Shown here: positions 43,809 through 52,214 of the stretch, piece by piece | Numbering within the stretch: position 1 is the first letter of the stretch | How the letters are laid out: each line of letters begins with the position of its first letter | Assembly (NCBI GenBank): GCA_021029595.1 | Contig: JAJJOY010000001.1 | Location: 62,001 to 126,000, forward strand | Source: Hominenteromicrobium mulieris | Lineage (GTDB): Bacteria; Bacillota; Clostridia; Oscillospirales; Acutalibacteraceae | Direction: 5' to 3' | DNA length: 64,000 bases | Translations under genes and position numbers: made by a program | The notes under the pieces: generated by a model | Databases searched by the model: none | What the model was told of the DNA's origin: nothing | Seen by the model: the letters and a program-made list of their open reading frames with translations, nothing else

Positions 43809-44781
43809 CTGTGAAAAAACACTTGACCGCTTCATGCGCTCCGTAATAAGCGAATCTTACCACCCGTTGGAGCTCATCTGCATTGATGACGGTTCGACAG
43901 ACGATACGGCAAAGCTGCTGAAAAACTTCGAGACGATTTTAAAAGAAAGCGGCGTGCAGTATACTGTGTTGACGCAGGAAAACATAGGGCTTGGCGGTGC
44001 GATACAAACGGGGTTACTCCACGCGCACGGTGATTTTCTCTGCTGGGCAGATCCGGATGATTTTTTATTACCGGGCTCTGTTGAAAAACGCGCTACGTAT
44101 CTGCTGCAGCACCCGGCGTGCGGCGCGGTGAGCAGTGACGCCTTCGTTTTTGACGAGAGCGACCTCAAAATGCCGCTCTACCGCGAGGCTGCGCGGTTTT
44201 CGCACCGTTTTGAACTCATGCAGTTTTGGTATCTTCTGCGCGGCGAAGGCATGGTGTGCGCCGGCTGTCACATGATCCGCATGCGCTGTTTTGATGAAGC
44301 CGTGCCGAACCGCATGATCTACCCCGCGCGGCGCGGGCAGAATTATCAGCTCATGCTGCCGGTGTGTTACAAATTTCCGCACGCTTTTTTAGACGAACCG
44401 CTTTACGGCTATGTAAAATATCAAAACGGCATGTCTGCGGGAGATGTAACCGAAATCGACAAGCTGCGCCGCATCGCAGAGCACGAGACGATCTTGCTTC
44501 AAACCGCTAAGCAGATCAAAATGCCGGAAGCCGAGTACCAAAAGTGCTTAGACGAGATCGAAAAGCGATACGCCTTGCAGCGCTTTTACACGGCAATCGA
44601 TTTTCGGAACAAAGTGCTTTTGCAGGAACAATATGCCATTTTGAAAAAGTACGGTGCCGTCACGCGCGATATTAAAAAGCTCTATCGACGAAACCGCACT
44701 GTGCTGCACAAGCTGTGCTTTAAGTTTTATGAAGGAGGGAAGAACTATGTGCAAAATTTCGGTGATCGTGCCCGTTTATAA
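43768..44781 (+). CDS. Family 2 glycosyltransferase
   Basis: 337-residue GT-A enzyme with VTLLLPCYNCEKTLDRFMRSV, CIDDGSTDDTAKLL and DFLCWADPDDFLLPGSVEKR. In the metal site ADPDD replaces the more usual DADD/DSDD. GAGGGAAAAG lies upstream of the ATG. It overlaps the next gene by 35 bases. Confidence 0.85.
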   Translation: MEKPLVTLLLPCYNCEKTLDRFMRSVISESYHPLELICIDDGSTDDTAKLLKNFETILKESGVQYTVLTQENIGLGGAIQTGLLHAHGDFLCWADPDDFLLPGSVEKRATYLLQHPACGAVSSDAFVFDESDLKMPLYREAARFSHRFELMQFWYLLRGEGMVCAGCHMIRMRCFDEAVPNRMIYPARRGQNYQLMLPVCYKFPHAFLDEPLYGYVKYQNGMSAGDVTEIDKLRRIAEHETILLQTAKQIKMPEAEYQKCLDEIEKRYALQRFYTAIDFRNKVLLQEQYAILKKYGAVTRDIKKLYRRNRTVLHKLCFKFYEGGKNYVQNFGDRARL

Positions 44782-45709
44782 CGCGGAAGACACCCTCGAA
44801 ACGGCACTTAGCAGCGTTTTCATGCAGACGCTCACAGATATAGAAATTCTCTGCATCAACGACGGCTCCACAGACCATTCCGCAGACGTTCTAACGAGCG
44901 CCCAGCGCAGAGACGGCCGCGTGCGGTGCCTTACGCAGAAAAACGCCGGCGCAGGCATGGCGCGCAATAAGGGCATAGCGGAGGCAAAAGGGGAGTACAT
45001 TGCATTTCTCGATGCCGATGATCTCTATCCGGGCCCGTATGCGCTCGAAACGCTTTTAGCTGCCGCCGAAAAAAGCGGTGCCATGGTCTGCGGCGGCTCT
45101 ATTGAAAAAGCCAAGGGGAACGATGTGCACCCCATGTTTGTTTTCACGGAGGAGGGCTTTCATAACGCCTGCGATGAGCCGCTCGACCGTTTTTTCGCCC
45201 GCTTTATTTATAATCGCAATTTTTTGCTTGAAAACAAGCTGCAATTTCCGCCGCTGCGTGTCTATGAAGATCCCATTTTTCTTCTCTGCACGCTTTTAAA
45301 AGCCAAAGAATACTACGCCGTGCCCGACGTGGTTTACCGCTACAACGGCACGCATTCCAATAAACGTATCACGCTCGCCTGCACCAAAGATTATCTGCGC
45401 GGGCTCATCGCTGAGCTGAAGCTCTCAAAGAAAAAAGACTTGCCGGAAATTCACACGCTGTGCTGCGACCGCCTGATGCGTGAGGCGGATTTTTACGCCC
45501 AGCGCTTTTTGAAAACGGAAGACCCGGAGCTGCTCGCACTATTACTCGAGGCAAACGCCGCCGTTTCGCCGCAGCTGCTCAAGGACCTGCCGGAGGACGG
45601 CAGTGTCATCTTACCCGCTTTGCGCACCATCTGGCACGCGGGCTGCCGCTATCTGCGCTGGCGGGATCAGCGCATCATCCGCACGCTATGCGACGTGTTT
45701 GTAAAGTAG
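44747..45709 (+). CDS. Family 2 glycosyltransferase
   Basis: 320-residue GT-A enzyme with KISVIVPVYNAEDTLETALSSV, CINDGSTDHSADVL and IAFLDADDLYPGPYALETLL. The ATG at 44747 follows GAAGGAGGG. The stop is 2 bases before the Wzx start, indicating coupled translation. Donor and acceptor unknown. Confidence 0.86.
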   Translation: MCKISVIVPVYNAEDTLETALSSVFMQTLTDIEILCINDGSTDHSADVLTSAQRRDGRVRCLTQKNAGAGMARNKGIAEAKGEYIAFLDADDLYPGPYALETLLAAAEKSGAMVCGGSIEKAKGNDVHPMFVFTEEGFHNACDEPLDRFFARFIYNRNFLLENKLQFPPLRVYEDPIFLLCTLLKAKEYYAVPDVVYRYNGTHSNKRITLACTKDYLRGLIAELKLSKKKDLPEIHTLCCDRLMREADFYAQRFLKTEDPELLALLLEANAAVSPQLLKDLPEDGSVILPALRTIWHAGCRYLRWRDQRIIRTLCDVFVK

Positions 45710-45711
45710 CC

Positions 45712-47283
45712 ATGCGTGCCAAAAGGAGCTTTTTCAATGCCTTTTCCGGGCTTTTCAGCCAGTTTGTTTCCGTCGCACTCGGCGTTATCATTCCGCGGCT
45801 CGTGCTCGTGCAGCTCGGTTCCGAAGCCAACGGCCTGCTCTCCGCTACACAGCAGGCGCTCGTGTATCTTGACCTGCTTGAAAGCGGTATCGGCACGGCA
45901 GCGCTGCAGGCACTTTATAAACCCGCCGCCGAACAGGACAGAGCCGCCGTCAGTGGTATCTTCAATGCGATTCGCCGGGAATATGCCAAAGTCGGCATCG
46001 CTTACGCCGCACTCGTTTGCGGGCTTTCCGTGCTGTTTCCGTTTTTCATCAAAACCGAACTGCCGTTTTTTACCGTATTGCTCACGGTTTTGCTCGGCGG
46101 CATGGGACAAGCCGTGCGCTTTCTGTTTCAGGCAAAATACCGCGTGCTTTTGCAGGCAGAGGGCAGAGGATACGTGCTCATCAACGCCAACCTGCTTTTA
46201 ACTGTTTCCATCAGCATCGGCAAAATCATACTGCTAATTTGCGGACTTTCGCTCATCGCCGTACAGCTGCTCTGCTTTTTGTGCGGCTTACTGCAAACCG
46301 CACTGCTCACACTCTACGCCAAAAAACAGTATAGCTGGCTTAACCGCGCCGTGCCGCCCGATACAACTGCCACCGCGCAGCACCGTGCCGTGCTCGTACA
46401 CCAGATCTCCGGGCTCATCTTTCAAAACACCGATGTTTTACTGCTCTCTGTCGTCTGCGGACTAAAAACAACGAGCGTCTACTCCATGTACGTGATGCTT
46501 TTCGGCATGGTCGGCACGGCGGTCTCCGCCATAAACGGCAGCGTGTCGTTCGTCCTGGGGCAAACCTATCACACCGACCGCGCGCATTTTTTGCGGCTTT
46601 ACCGCGCATTTGAAACATACAATATGGCGCTCACATTTGCGCTGTATCTCACGGCGGATGTGTTCATTCTGCCGTTTTTGAAGCTCTACACCGCCGGTGT
46701 GACGGATATTTCGTATCTCGATCCCGTTTTGCCGCATCTTTTTGTCTGCACGTACCTGCTTTCAAACGGACGTGCAGCCGCGCAGCGCGTCATCGAATAC
46801 GCCGGGCATTTTCAAAAAACGCAGAACCGTTCCGTCATCGAATCCGTCATCAATCTTCTCATATCGCTTTTGCTTGTGGTGCCGCTTGGCATGTACGGCG
46901 TGCTCATCGGGACAATCGTAGCGCTTTTGTATCGCACGAACGATATGATTTTCTACGCGTCCCACAAGCTGCTGCATGCACCCGCACAGCATACTTACCG
47001 AAAATTCCTGTGCAACGGGGTATTGTTCGTTCTGTTGTGGTTTTTCGCAAAAGCTTTGCCGCTTCCACTCAACTCATATCCCGCACTGCTCCTATCAGCC
47101 GCCGTATTTTGCATATTCAGCCTTTTGCTGTTTACCGTGCTCGGCTCTGCGCTGGATTGTGATGCCCGCCGCGTTCTTTTCGCCATCTGGCGCAGAACGG
47201 CAATGACCGTTCTGCAAAAAAGCCAATACATTCGCCGCAAAATAGGGGAGAAGCACATTTTCACACACCGTTCCGCGTTATGA
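45712..47283 (+). CDS. Wzx-type polysaccharide flippase
   Basis: 523-residue protein with about 14 hydrophobic segments, resembling the polysaccharide-transport branch of the MVF/MOP superfamily. RSFFNAFSGLFSQFVSVALGVIIPRLVLVQLGSEANGL is the conserved N-terminal block. It should flip undecaprenyl-linked repeat units to the outer face for the EpsG-type polymerase. The ATG at 45712 is chosen, two bases after the previous stop; an ATG at 45688 is also in frame. Last gene of the operon. No strong terminator follows, only a weak A/T hairpin at 47292-47312. Confidence 0.88.
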   Translation: MRAKRSFFNAFSGLFSQFVSVALGVIIPRLVLVQLGSEANGLLSATQQALVYLDLLESGIGTAALQALYKPAAEQDRAAVSGIFNAIRREYAKVGIAYAALVCGLSVLFPFFIKTELPFFTVLLTVLLGGMGQAVRFLFQAKYRVLLQAEGRGYVLINANLLLTVSISIGKIILLICGLSLIAVQLLCFLCGLLQTALLTLYAKKQYSWLNRAVPPDTTATAQHRAVLVHQISGLIFQNTDVLLLSVVCGLKTTSVYSMYVMLFGMVGTAVSAINGSVSFVLGQTYHTDRAHFLRLYRAFETYNMALTFALYLTADVFILPFLKLYTAGVTDISYLDPVLPHLFVCTYLLSNGRAAAQRVIEYAGHFQKTQNRSVIESVINLLISLLLVVPLGMYGVLIGTIVALLYRTNDMIFYASHKLLHAPAQHTYRKFLCNGVLFVLLWFFAKALPLPLNSYPALLLSAAVFCIFSLLLFTVLGSALDCDARRVLFAIWRRTAMTVLQKSQYIRRKIGEKHIFTHRSAL

Positions 47284-47373
47284 ATCTCTGACGAAATTGT
47301 TTGCTAATTTCGCTATAAATCAACCATTAAATTCGGCAAAATACCAAAATTTAATTATCTTCTTTGTATTTAA

Positions 47374-47402
47374 TTGACCTCTTTCGCCTTTTTTGATATA
47401 CT
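47374..47402 (+). promoter_or_regulatory. Sigma-A promoter of the MATE gene
   Basis: TTGACC (47374-47379), a 17-base spacer and TATACT (47397-47402) in an A/T-rich region. The leader to the ATG at 47528 is about 118 bases. Confidence 0.7.
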
Positions 47403-47450
47403 GTTAAGCGTTAAATCTTTTGGAGAATATTCGGAAGCAATAAAACACAA

Positions 47451-47484
47451 GTGATTTTGTAAGGCTATATGCTTGCAAAATCAC
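47451..47484 (+). other. Leader hairpin before the MATE gene
   Basis: Thirteen-base arms (47451-47463 with 47472-47484, one G-T pair) and an eight-base loop in the 5' leader, without a T tail. It may be a regulatory or stabilising hairpin. Confidence 0.5.
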
Positions 47485-47527
47485 CAAATTTCGAGTATAT
47501 CTCAGGGCGAGGAGGATATTCTTTATT

Positions 47528-48919
47528 ATGGCAGGAAAGCTCTCTGCATTTTTCGGAGCGCAGGATATGACGGTGGGCAACCCGGCGACAAATCTCATTC
47601 GGTTTTCCACACCGCTTCTCATCGGCAACTTGGCGCAGCAGCTGTACAGCACGGTGGACTCCATTGTGGTCGGCAATTATGTGGGTGACAGCGCGTTGGC
47701 CGCCATCGGTGCCAGCGGCCCGATCATCAACCTGCTGCTTGTACTGTTCATGGGCGTATCGGTCGGTGCCAGCATCATGGCATCGCAGTGTTTCGGTGCA
47801 AAAGACAAAAAGCGACTTTCGCATTCTGCAGGTACGGCGATCACGGCAACCTTTGCGGTTTCCATCTTCGTCATGGTCGTGGGCCCGCTCATTACACACC
47901 CGATCATGTCTGCACTGCAAACACCGCAGGATATTTACACTATGTCGTGTGATTATCTCATCATCAATTTCCTCGGTATTCTCGGCAGCGCATATTACAA
48001 CATTATTTCCGGCATTCTGCGCGGCCTCGGCGATTCCGTCATGCCGCTCATTTTCCTGCTCGTGGCATGCGGCATGAACATTGGTCTGGATATCTGGTTT
48101 GTCGCGGGCTTTAAAATGGGCGTTGCGGGCGCTGCGTGGGCAACCATCATCTCGCAGGCAGTCTCCGGCATCCTGTGTCTTGTGCGTCTGCTCTTAATGC
48201 GTGACGTATTGCACATCACGTGGCGCACCCTGTGGCCGACAAAAGCGCTTTTGTTCCAGCTCATCCGTTTGGGTCTGCCCAGCGGTCTCACACAGGCGGT
48301 GTTCTCGCTCGCCATGCTGGTCGTGCAGTCCCTTACAAACAGCTTCGGTACCACGATCATCGCGGTTTCCACCGTTGTTATGCGCGTGGACGGCTTTGCC
48401 ATGATGCCGAACTTCACCTTCGGTACGGCAACGACGACCTTCACCGGCCAGAACATCGGCGCAGGTCGTTTGGATCGCGTGGAAAAGGGCACAAAGGACG
48501 GCTTAAAGCTCGGCCTTTCCGTTTCCGTGGTACTTGTTGCGCTGATCCTGTTCTTCGGCCGTTATCTCATGGAAATGTTTACGAGTACGCCGGACGTCAT
48601 TGATACCGGCATGCATATGATGCGCATTCTCTCCATCGGTTACATTGCAATGGCCGTCACGCAGATCCTTTCCGGCGTTATGCGCGGCGCGGGCGATACG
48701 ATGACCCCAATGTGGATCTCCCTCATCACGACCATCGTTATCCGTGTGCCGATCGCATACGGCCTCGCAGCACTGATGCACTCTGCAGATGCGCTGTTCA
48801 TCTCCCTGCTCATAAGCTGGGTCATGGGTGCCGTGCTTACCTCCATCGCGTTCCGCATGGGCCGTTGGAAGAAGAAGTCCATCATCAACGACGATGTGCC
48901 CGAACCGGCAGATGTGTAG
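47528..48919 (+). CDS. MATE family efflux transporter
   Basis: 463-residue antiporter with 12 predicted spans in two halves. NLIRFSTPLLIGNLAQQLYSTVDSIVVGNYVGDSALAAIGAS opens the protein and GLPSGLTQAVFSLAMLVVQS opens the second half, both typical of NorM/DinF-like MATE proteins that expel cationic drugs using sodium or protons. AGGAGG (47510-47515) precedes the ATG. Transcribed alone from its own promoter. The substrate cannot be predicted. Confidence 0.92.
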   Translation: MAGKLSAFFGAQDMTVGNPATNLIRFSTPLLIGNLAQQLYSTVDSIVVGNYVGDSALAAIGASGPIINLLLVLFMGVSVGASIMASQCFGAKDKKRLSHSAGTAITATFAVSIFVMVVGPLITHPIMSALQTPQDIYTMSCDYLIINFLGILGSAYYNIISGILRGLGDSVMPLIFLLVACGMNIGLDIWFVAGFKMGVAGAAWATIISQAVSGILCLVRLLLMRDVLHITWRTLWPTKALLFQLIRLGLPSGLTQAVFSLAMLVVQSLTNSFGTTIIAVSTVVMRVDGFAMMPNFTFGTATTTFTGQNIGAGRLDRVEKGTKDGLKLGLSVSVVLVALILFFGRYLMEMFTSTPDVIDTGMHMMRILSIGYIAMAVTQILSGVMRGAGDTMTPMWISLITTIVIRVPIAYGLAALMHSADALFISLLISWVMGAVLTSIAFRMGRWKKKSIINDDVPEPADV

Positions 48920-49010
48920 GTTTAAGCCCTATTCGTATAGAAAAATGAGTAGCTTCTTTGTGTGCAGACCTATTTTTCTCTGATAGAACAAAACAGCACC
49001 GCGCTAAGAA

Positions 49011-49073
49011 TGAACTGCACCCCATTTGTTAGACAAGTATGATATACTATACTAACAGATGGGGTGCAGTTCA
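49011..49073. repeat. IS3/IS150-like palindrome (internally deleted element or MITE)
   Basis: Outer arms TGAACTGCACCCCAT (49011-49025) and its exact inverse (49059-49073) continue inward for seven more bases with one mismatch, leaving a loop of about 19 bases. The arm resembles the remembered end of IS150-group elements (TG-ACTGCACCC-ATTTTGTT). The outward TG...CA orientation is that of complete element ends with the interior missing. No target duplication is evident beside it. Confidence 0.6.
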
Positions 49074-49233
49074 CTATCCGCTTGTCGGACCGAACATTAA
49101 AGCGTTTCTCTCGCTCGTAAAGAAATTCCCCAAAACGCATTTCTACGCGCTTGAGAATGACCTGAATTGTCTGCACGCGCTTCAATCCGAAGTCGCAAAA
49201 CGAAACGTCGTGCTCGGCTGGTTTGGGAATTAA
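49039..49233 (+). other. Doubtful 64-codon reading frame, possible gene remnant
   Basis: The frame begins inside the palindrome, has no ribosome site, and from about codon 15 reads PLVGPNIKAFLSLVKKFPKTHF and onward to GWFGN. The codon choice looks native, so this may be the tail of a decayed gene cut by the palindrome. I recognise no family. Confidence 0.25.
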
Positions 49234-49298
49234 AGTACTCGTCGCGGAAAACCATGTCATCACAGAGCATTGGACGGTCGACGCGCGCCGATAAATAT

Positions 49299-49310
49299 TT
49301 GTACGTACAA
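49299..49310. promoter_or_regulatory. AraR-type operator
   Basis: Perfect 12-base palindrome TTGTACGTACAA, the core of the AraR operator known from Bacillus and clostridia. It ends 4 bases before the -35 box of the arabinofuranosidase gene, so an arabinose-released repressor probably controls that promoter. The araR gene is not in this window. Confidence 0.7.
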
Positions 49311-49313
49311 CTC

Positions 49314-49342
49314 TTGACATTCGTACTCTTGTATGCTATATT
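49314..49342 (+). promoter_or_regulatory. Sigma-A promoter of the arabinofuranosidase gene
   Basis: A perfect TTGACA (49314-49319), a 17-base spacer and TATATT (49337-49342); GGAGG follows at 49381-49385. Confidence 0.85.
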
Positions 49343-49395
49343 GAACATACACACGGCGATGCTTATCGCCGATTTTAAGTGGAGGAATTTTTAAA

Positions 49396-50862
49396 ATGGC
49401 AAAACTTTCCATTCATACTGACGAAAAGAAAAGCAAGATCAACCGCAATATCTACGGCAATTTTTCCGAGCACCTCGGACGCTGCATTTATAACGGCATT
49501 TATGTTGGCGAAAACAGCGACATTCCAAACGTAAACGGCATGCGAACCGATATTGTGGAAGCGCTGAAAGCTATTAAGCTGCCGGTGCTGCGCTGGCCGG
49601 GCGGCTGTTTTGCAGATGAATACCACTGGAAAGACGGCATCGGCCCCAAGGAGACACGCAAAAAGATGGTCAACACGCACTGGGGCGGTGTTGTGGAGGA
49701 TAACACCTTCGGCACGCACGAATTCTTAGAATTCTGCCGTCAGGTCGGCTGCGAGCCGTACATCAACGGCAACGTAGGCTCCGGCACCGTGCAGGAAATG
49801 AGCGAGTGGATGGAGTACATGACGTTTGATGGCATTTCGCCCATGGCGGACCTGCGCGCCAAAAACGGTCATGCCGAGCCGTGGAAAGTGAAATACTTCG
49901 GTGTCGGCAACGAAAACTGGGGCTGCGGCGGCAATATGCGCCCGTCCTATTATGCCGACCTCTACCGCCGCTTCCAGACCTACGTCCGCGATTACGGCGA
50001 CAACCACGTGTTCCGCATTGCCTGCGGCCCGGGCATCGCCGACGATTACAACTGGACAGAAGAGGTCATGCGCATTGCAGGCAACTACATGAACGGCCTC
50101 AGCCTGCACTATTACACCGTGCCGGGCACATTTGAGAAAAAAACAGCTGCAACAGGCTTTGATACCAACACGTATTACGAGACTATTCGCAAGGCACTGT
50201 ACATGGATGAGCTTATCACGCGCCACACGGAGATTATGAGCCATTACGATCCCGAGCACAAAGTCGGCCTGGTCGTAGACGAGTGGGGTACATGGTACGA
50301 TGTGGAACCGGGCACGAATCCGGGCTTCCTGTATCAGCAGAATACCATGCGCGACGCCATTGTCGCCGCTGTAACGCTGAACATTTTCAATGCACACAGT
50401 GACCGCGTCGTCATGGCAAACATCGCACAGCTTGTAAACGTTTTGCAGTCCGTCATCCTCACCGAGGGAGAGAAAATGGTGCTTACGCCGACATACCATG
50501 TATTCGATCTTTATAAGCACCATCACGATGCAACGCTTTTGAATAGCCACCTCGAAACGGAGGGGGTCTACGACGGCGTACCGAACCTCACGGTTTCCGC
50601 CTCGGAAGACGAAAACGGCGTCGTGCATATCACGCTCGCGAACATTTCCGCCGACACCGCGTACCCGATCGACTGTGCGCTGACCGGCAAGAAGTACAAT
50701 ACGGCATCTGCACGCATTTTGACAAACTCTATCGGCGCATACAACGACTTCGACCATCCCGAAGACGTCAAGATTACGGATTTCGACGCGCTGACGCTTG
50801 AAAACAACAACCTGCACTTCAATATTCCGGCGTGTGCCGTCATGGAAATCACGGTCTCCTGA
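49396..50862 (+). CDS. abfA: Alpha-L-arabinofuranosidase, GH51
   Basis: Cytosolic enzyme (no signal peptide) that removes arabinofuranosyl groups from imported arabino-oligosaccharides. The 488-residue protein has the catalytic acid/base Glu173 in [13 protein letters not shown] and the nucleophile Glu296 in [17 protein letters not shown], both standard for GH51. [23 protein letters not shown] and [20 protein letters not shown] are family blocks, and a C-terminal beta domain follows. Strong promoter and AraR-type operator upstream. Its TGA shares a base with the ATG of the next gene. No sugar transporter gene adjoins it. Confidence 0.95.
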   Translation: MAKLSIHTDEKKSKINRNIYGNFSEHLGRCIYNGIYVGENSDIPNVNGMRTDIVEALKAIKLPVLRWPGGCFADEYHWKDGIGPKETRKKMVNTHWGGVVEDNTFGTHEFLEFCRQVGCEPYINGNVGSGTVQEMSEWMEYMTFDGISPMADLRAKNGHAEPWKVKYFGVGNENWGCGGNMRPSYYADLYRRFQTYVRDYGDNHVFRIACGPGIADDYNWTEEVMRIAGNYMNGLSLHYYTVPGTFEKKTAATGFDTNTYYETIRKALYMDELITRHTEIMSHYDPEHKVGLVVDEWGTWYDVEPGTNPGFLYQQNTMRDAIVAAVTLNIFNAHSDRVVMANIAQLVNVLQSVILTEGEKMVLTPTYHVFDLYKHHHDATLLNSHLETEGVYDGVPNLTVSASEDENGVVHITLANISADTAYPIDCALTGKKYNTASARILTNSIGAYNDFDHPEDVKITDFDALTLENNNLHFNIPACAVMEITVS

Positions 50863-51116
50863 TGGAACGCATTCCCTGCAGGCGGTGTTTGCTGAAAGAC
50901 CTCAGCGACACAGATTATTTTCACTCGATCTACGAATATATCGAAAACATTCCCCCGGAGCAGAAAGCCCCGGATGCACTTTACAAAGACCGTTTGAAAA
51001 AATGCACATCATGCGACCACTTAGTCAACGGCATGTGTGCGCTGTGCGGCTGCTTTGTAGAGGTACGGGCAGCAAAAGTGCGCCAACATTGCGCAAAAAA
51101 CGCAGAAATCTGGTAA
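50862..51116 (+). CDS. Cys-rich DUF6171-like small protein
   Basis: 84-residue protein with eight cysteines: CRRC near the start, then CTSC, CALCGC and a last Cys in RQHCAKN. The order resembles DUF6171 proteins of Firmicutes, probable zinc or iron-sulfur binders of unknown role. The start ATG overlaps the arabinofuranosidase stop (TGATG), so it is translated by coupling; no other ribosome site is visible. An A/T hairpin (51113-51136) begins at its stop. Function unknown. Confidence 0.72.
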   Translation: MERIPCRRCLLKDLSDTDYFHSIYEYIENIPPEQKAPDALYKDRLKKCTSCDHLVNGMCALCGCFVEVRAAKVRQHCAKNAEIW

Positions 51117-51136
51117 AAATCGGCTCTGATTTTTAC

Positions 51137-51165
51137 TTGTCAATCCGGCAAAATTGTGGTATACT
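51137..51165 (+). promoter_or_regulatory. Sigma-A promoter of the metal-permease gene
   Basis: TTGTCA (51137-51142), a 17-base spacer and TATACT (51160-51165), directly after an A/T hairpin. The leader of about 85 bases contains a perfect hairpin CCCGTCG/CGACGGG (51212-51228); no known metal riboswitch was recognised. Confidence 0.7.
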
Positions 51166-51255
51166 GGCTCGAAGCCTGTATACCACTTTTTGTGTTTTCG
51201 GGCATCGCAATCCCGTCGTTTCGACGGGCTACCTCTACCTTGAAAGGATTTATTT

Positions 51256-52095
51256 ATGCTGGATGTCTTTCTCGACGCACTCATCGATTCGTTAAAAACG
51301 CTGCCGTTTCTGTTTGCCGCGTACTTTCTCATTGAGTATTTAGAGCACCGTGCAAGCAGCAAAATGGAACGCGGTCTGCAAAAGCTCGGCAAATTCGGCC
51401 CCATCGGCGGCGCGCTCCTCGGCGTTGTGCCGCAGTGCGGCTTCTCCGTGGCGGCAGCAAATTTCTACGCCGGACGCATCATCACAGTCGGCACACTGCT
51501 CGCCGTGTTCCTTTCCACAAGCGATGAAGCCCTGCCGATTCTGTTCTCACACCCGGAGCAGATGCGGTACATTTTGCCGATGCTGCTCATCAAAGTCGCC
51601 TCCGGCATCGTGTTCGGCTTTCTGGCCGACCTCATTTTACAGCGCTTTTTCCACCCTAAAAAAGAGAAACCGTTTGAGGAGCTGTGCGCGGACTGCGACT
51701 GCGACCACCACAGCCTGTTGCACTCCGCCTTGCACCACACGATCAGCATTTTTCTCTTTATCCTCGTCGTAAACCTCGTGCTCGGCTATGCCATTTATTT
51801 TATCGGGGAAGACCGCATTTCCGGCTTACTTTTAAACGGCAGCGTCTTTCAGCCGTTCCTGACGGCACTCATTGGACTCATTCCGAACTGTGCGGCATCC
51901 GTGATCTTAACGGAGCTGTTCACGCTGGGCAGCCTGCAATTCGGCTCCTGCGTGGCGGGCTTATGCGCCGGTGCAGGCGTGGGCCTCGTCGTGCTGTTCC
52001 GCACAAACCACCGCGTAAAAGAGAACCTCGCCATCGTCGGTACGCTGTACGCCTGCTCCGTCGTGACCGGCATGCTTGTAAATTTGATTTTCTAA
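51256..52095 (+). CDS. ArsP_2-like heavy-metal/arsenic permease candidate
   Basis: 279-residue polytopic membrane protein with two similar halves. Each half carries a buried cysteine motif: GVVPQCGFSVAAA (about 56-68) and GLIPNCAASVILT (about 201-213). A central cytosolic or outer loop, CADCDCDHHSLLHSALHH (about 153-170), is rich in Cys and His and looks metal-binding. This matches the putative ten-span heavy-metal exporter family (PF11449, often named arsenic efflux protein). GAAAGGA lies upstream. The metal ion is not predictable; arsenic, manganese or another soft metal are options. Confidence 0.78.
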   Translation: MLDVFLDALIDSLKTLPFLFAAYFLIEYLEHRASSKMERGLQKLGKFGPIGGALLGVVPQCGFSVAAANFYAGRIITVGTLLAVFLSTSDEALPILFSHPEQMRYILPMLLIKVASGIVFGFLADLILQRFFHPKKEKPFEELCADCDCDHHSLLHSALHHTISIFLFILVVNLVLGYAIYFIGEDRISGLLLNGSVFQPFLTALIGLIPNCAASVILTELFTLGSLQFGSCVAGLCAGAGVGLVVLFRTNHRVKENLAIVGTLYACSVVTGMLVNLIF

Positions 52096-52113
52096 ACTTA
52101 AATATACGCAAAA

Positions 52114-52152
52114 ACGACCGAAAGCCTTTGCACCGCGCTTTCGGTCGTTTTT
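52114..52152. terminator. Bidirectional terminator
   Basis: Twelve-pair perfect stem (52114-52125 with 52137-52148), an A run before and a T run after, between the permease gene and the reverse mtaB gene. Confidence 0.9.
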
Positions 52153-52214
52153 GTTTACATGTATTCCTCGATGAATTCCGGTAGAGAGGGAATTGCCTTC
52201 TTTCGAGGTGAATT

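Larger units (their letters stand above)
48920..49395. other. 476-base intergenic region
   Basis: Holds, in order: a weak A/T stem after the MATE gene (about 48939-48979), an IS150-like palindrome (49011-49073), a short open reading frame of doubtful status (49039-49233), an AraR-type operator (49299-49310) and a strong promoter (49314-49342). No conventional gene is supported in it. Confidence 0.7.

Noticed and set aside
49039..49233. 64-codon frame as a real gene
   Set aside because: It starts within a palindrome, lacks a ribosome site and matches no family; kept only as a possible remnant.
49726..50817. 363-codon reverse frame within the GH51 gene
   Set aside because: Shadow frame; the forward gene has both catalytic glutamates and a strong promoter.
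51172..51255. Metal riboswitch before the ArsP_2-like gene
   Set aside because: Only one simple hairpin is visible; no known manganese, nickel/cobalt or fluoride motif was recognised.
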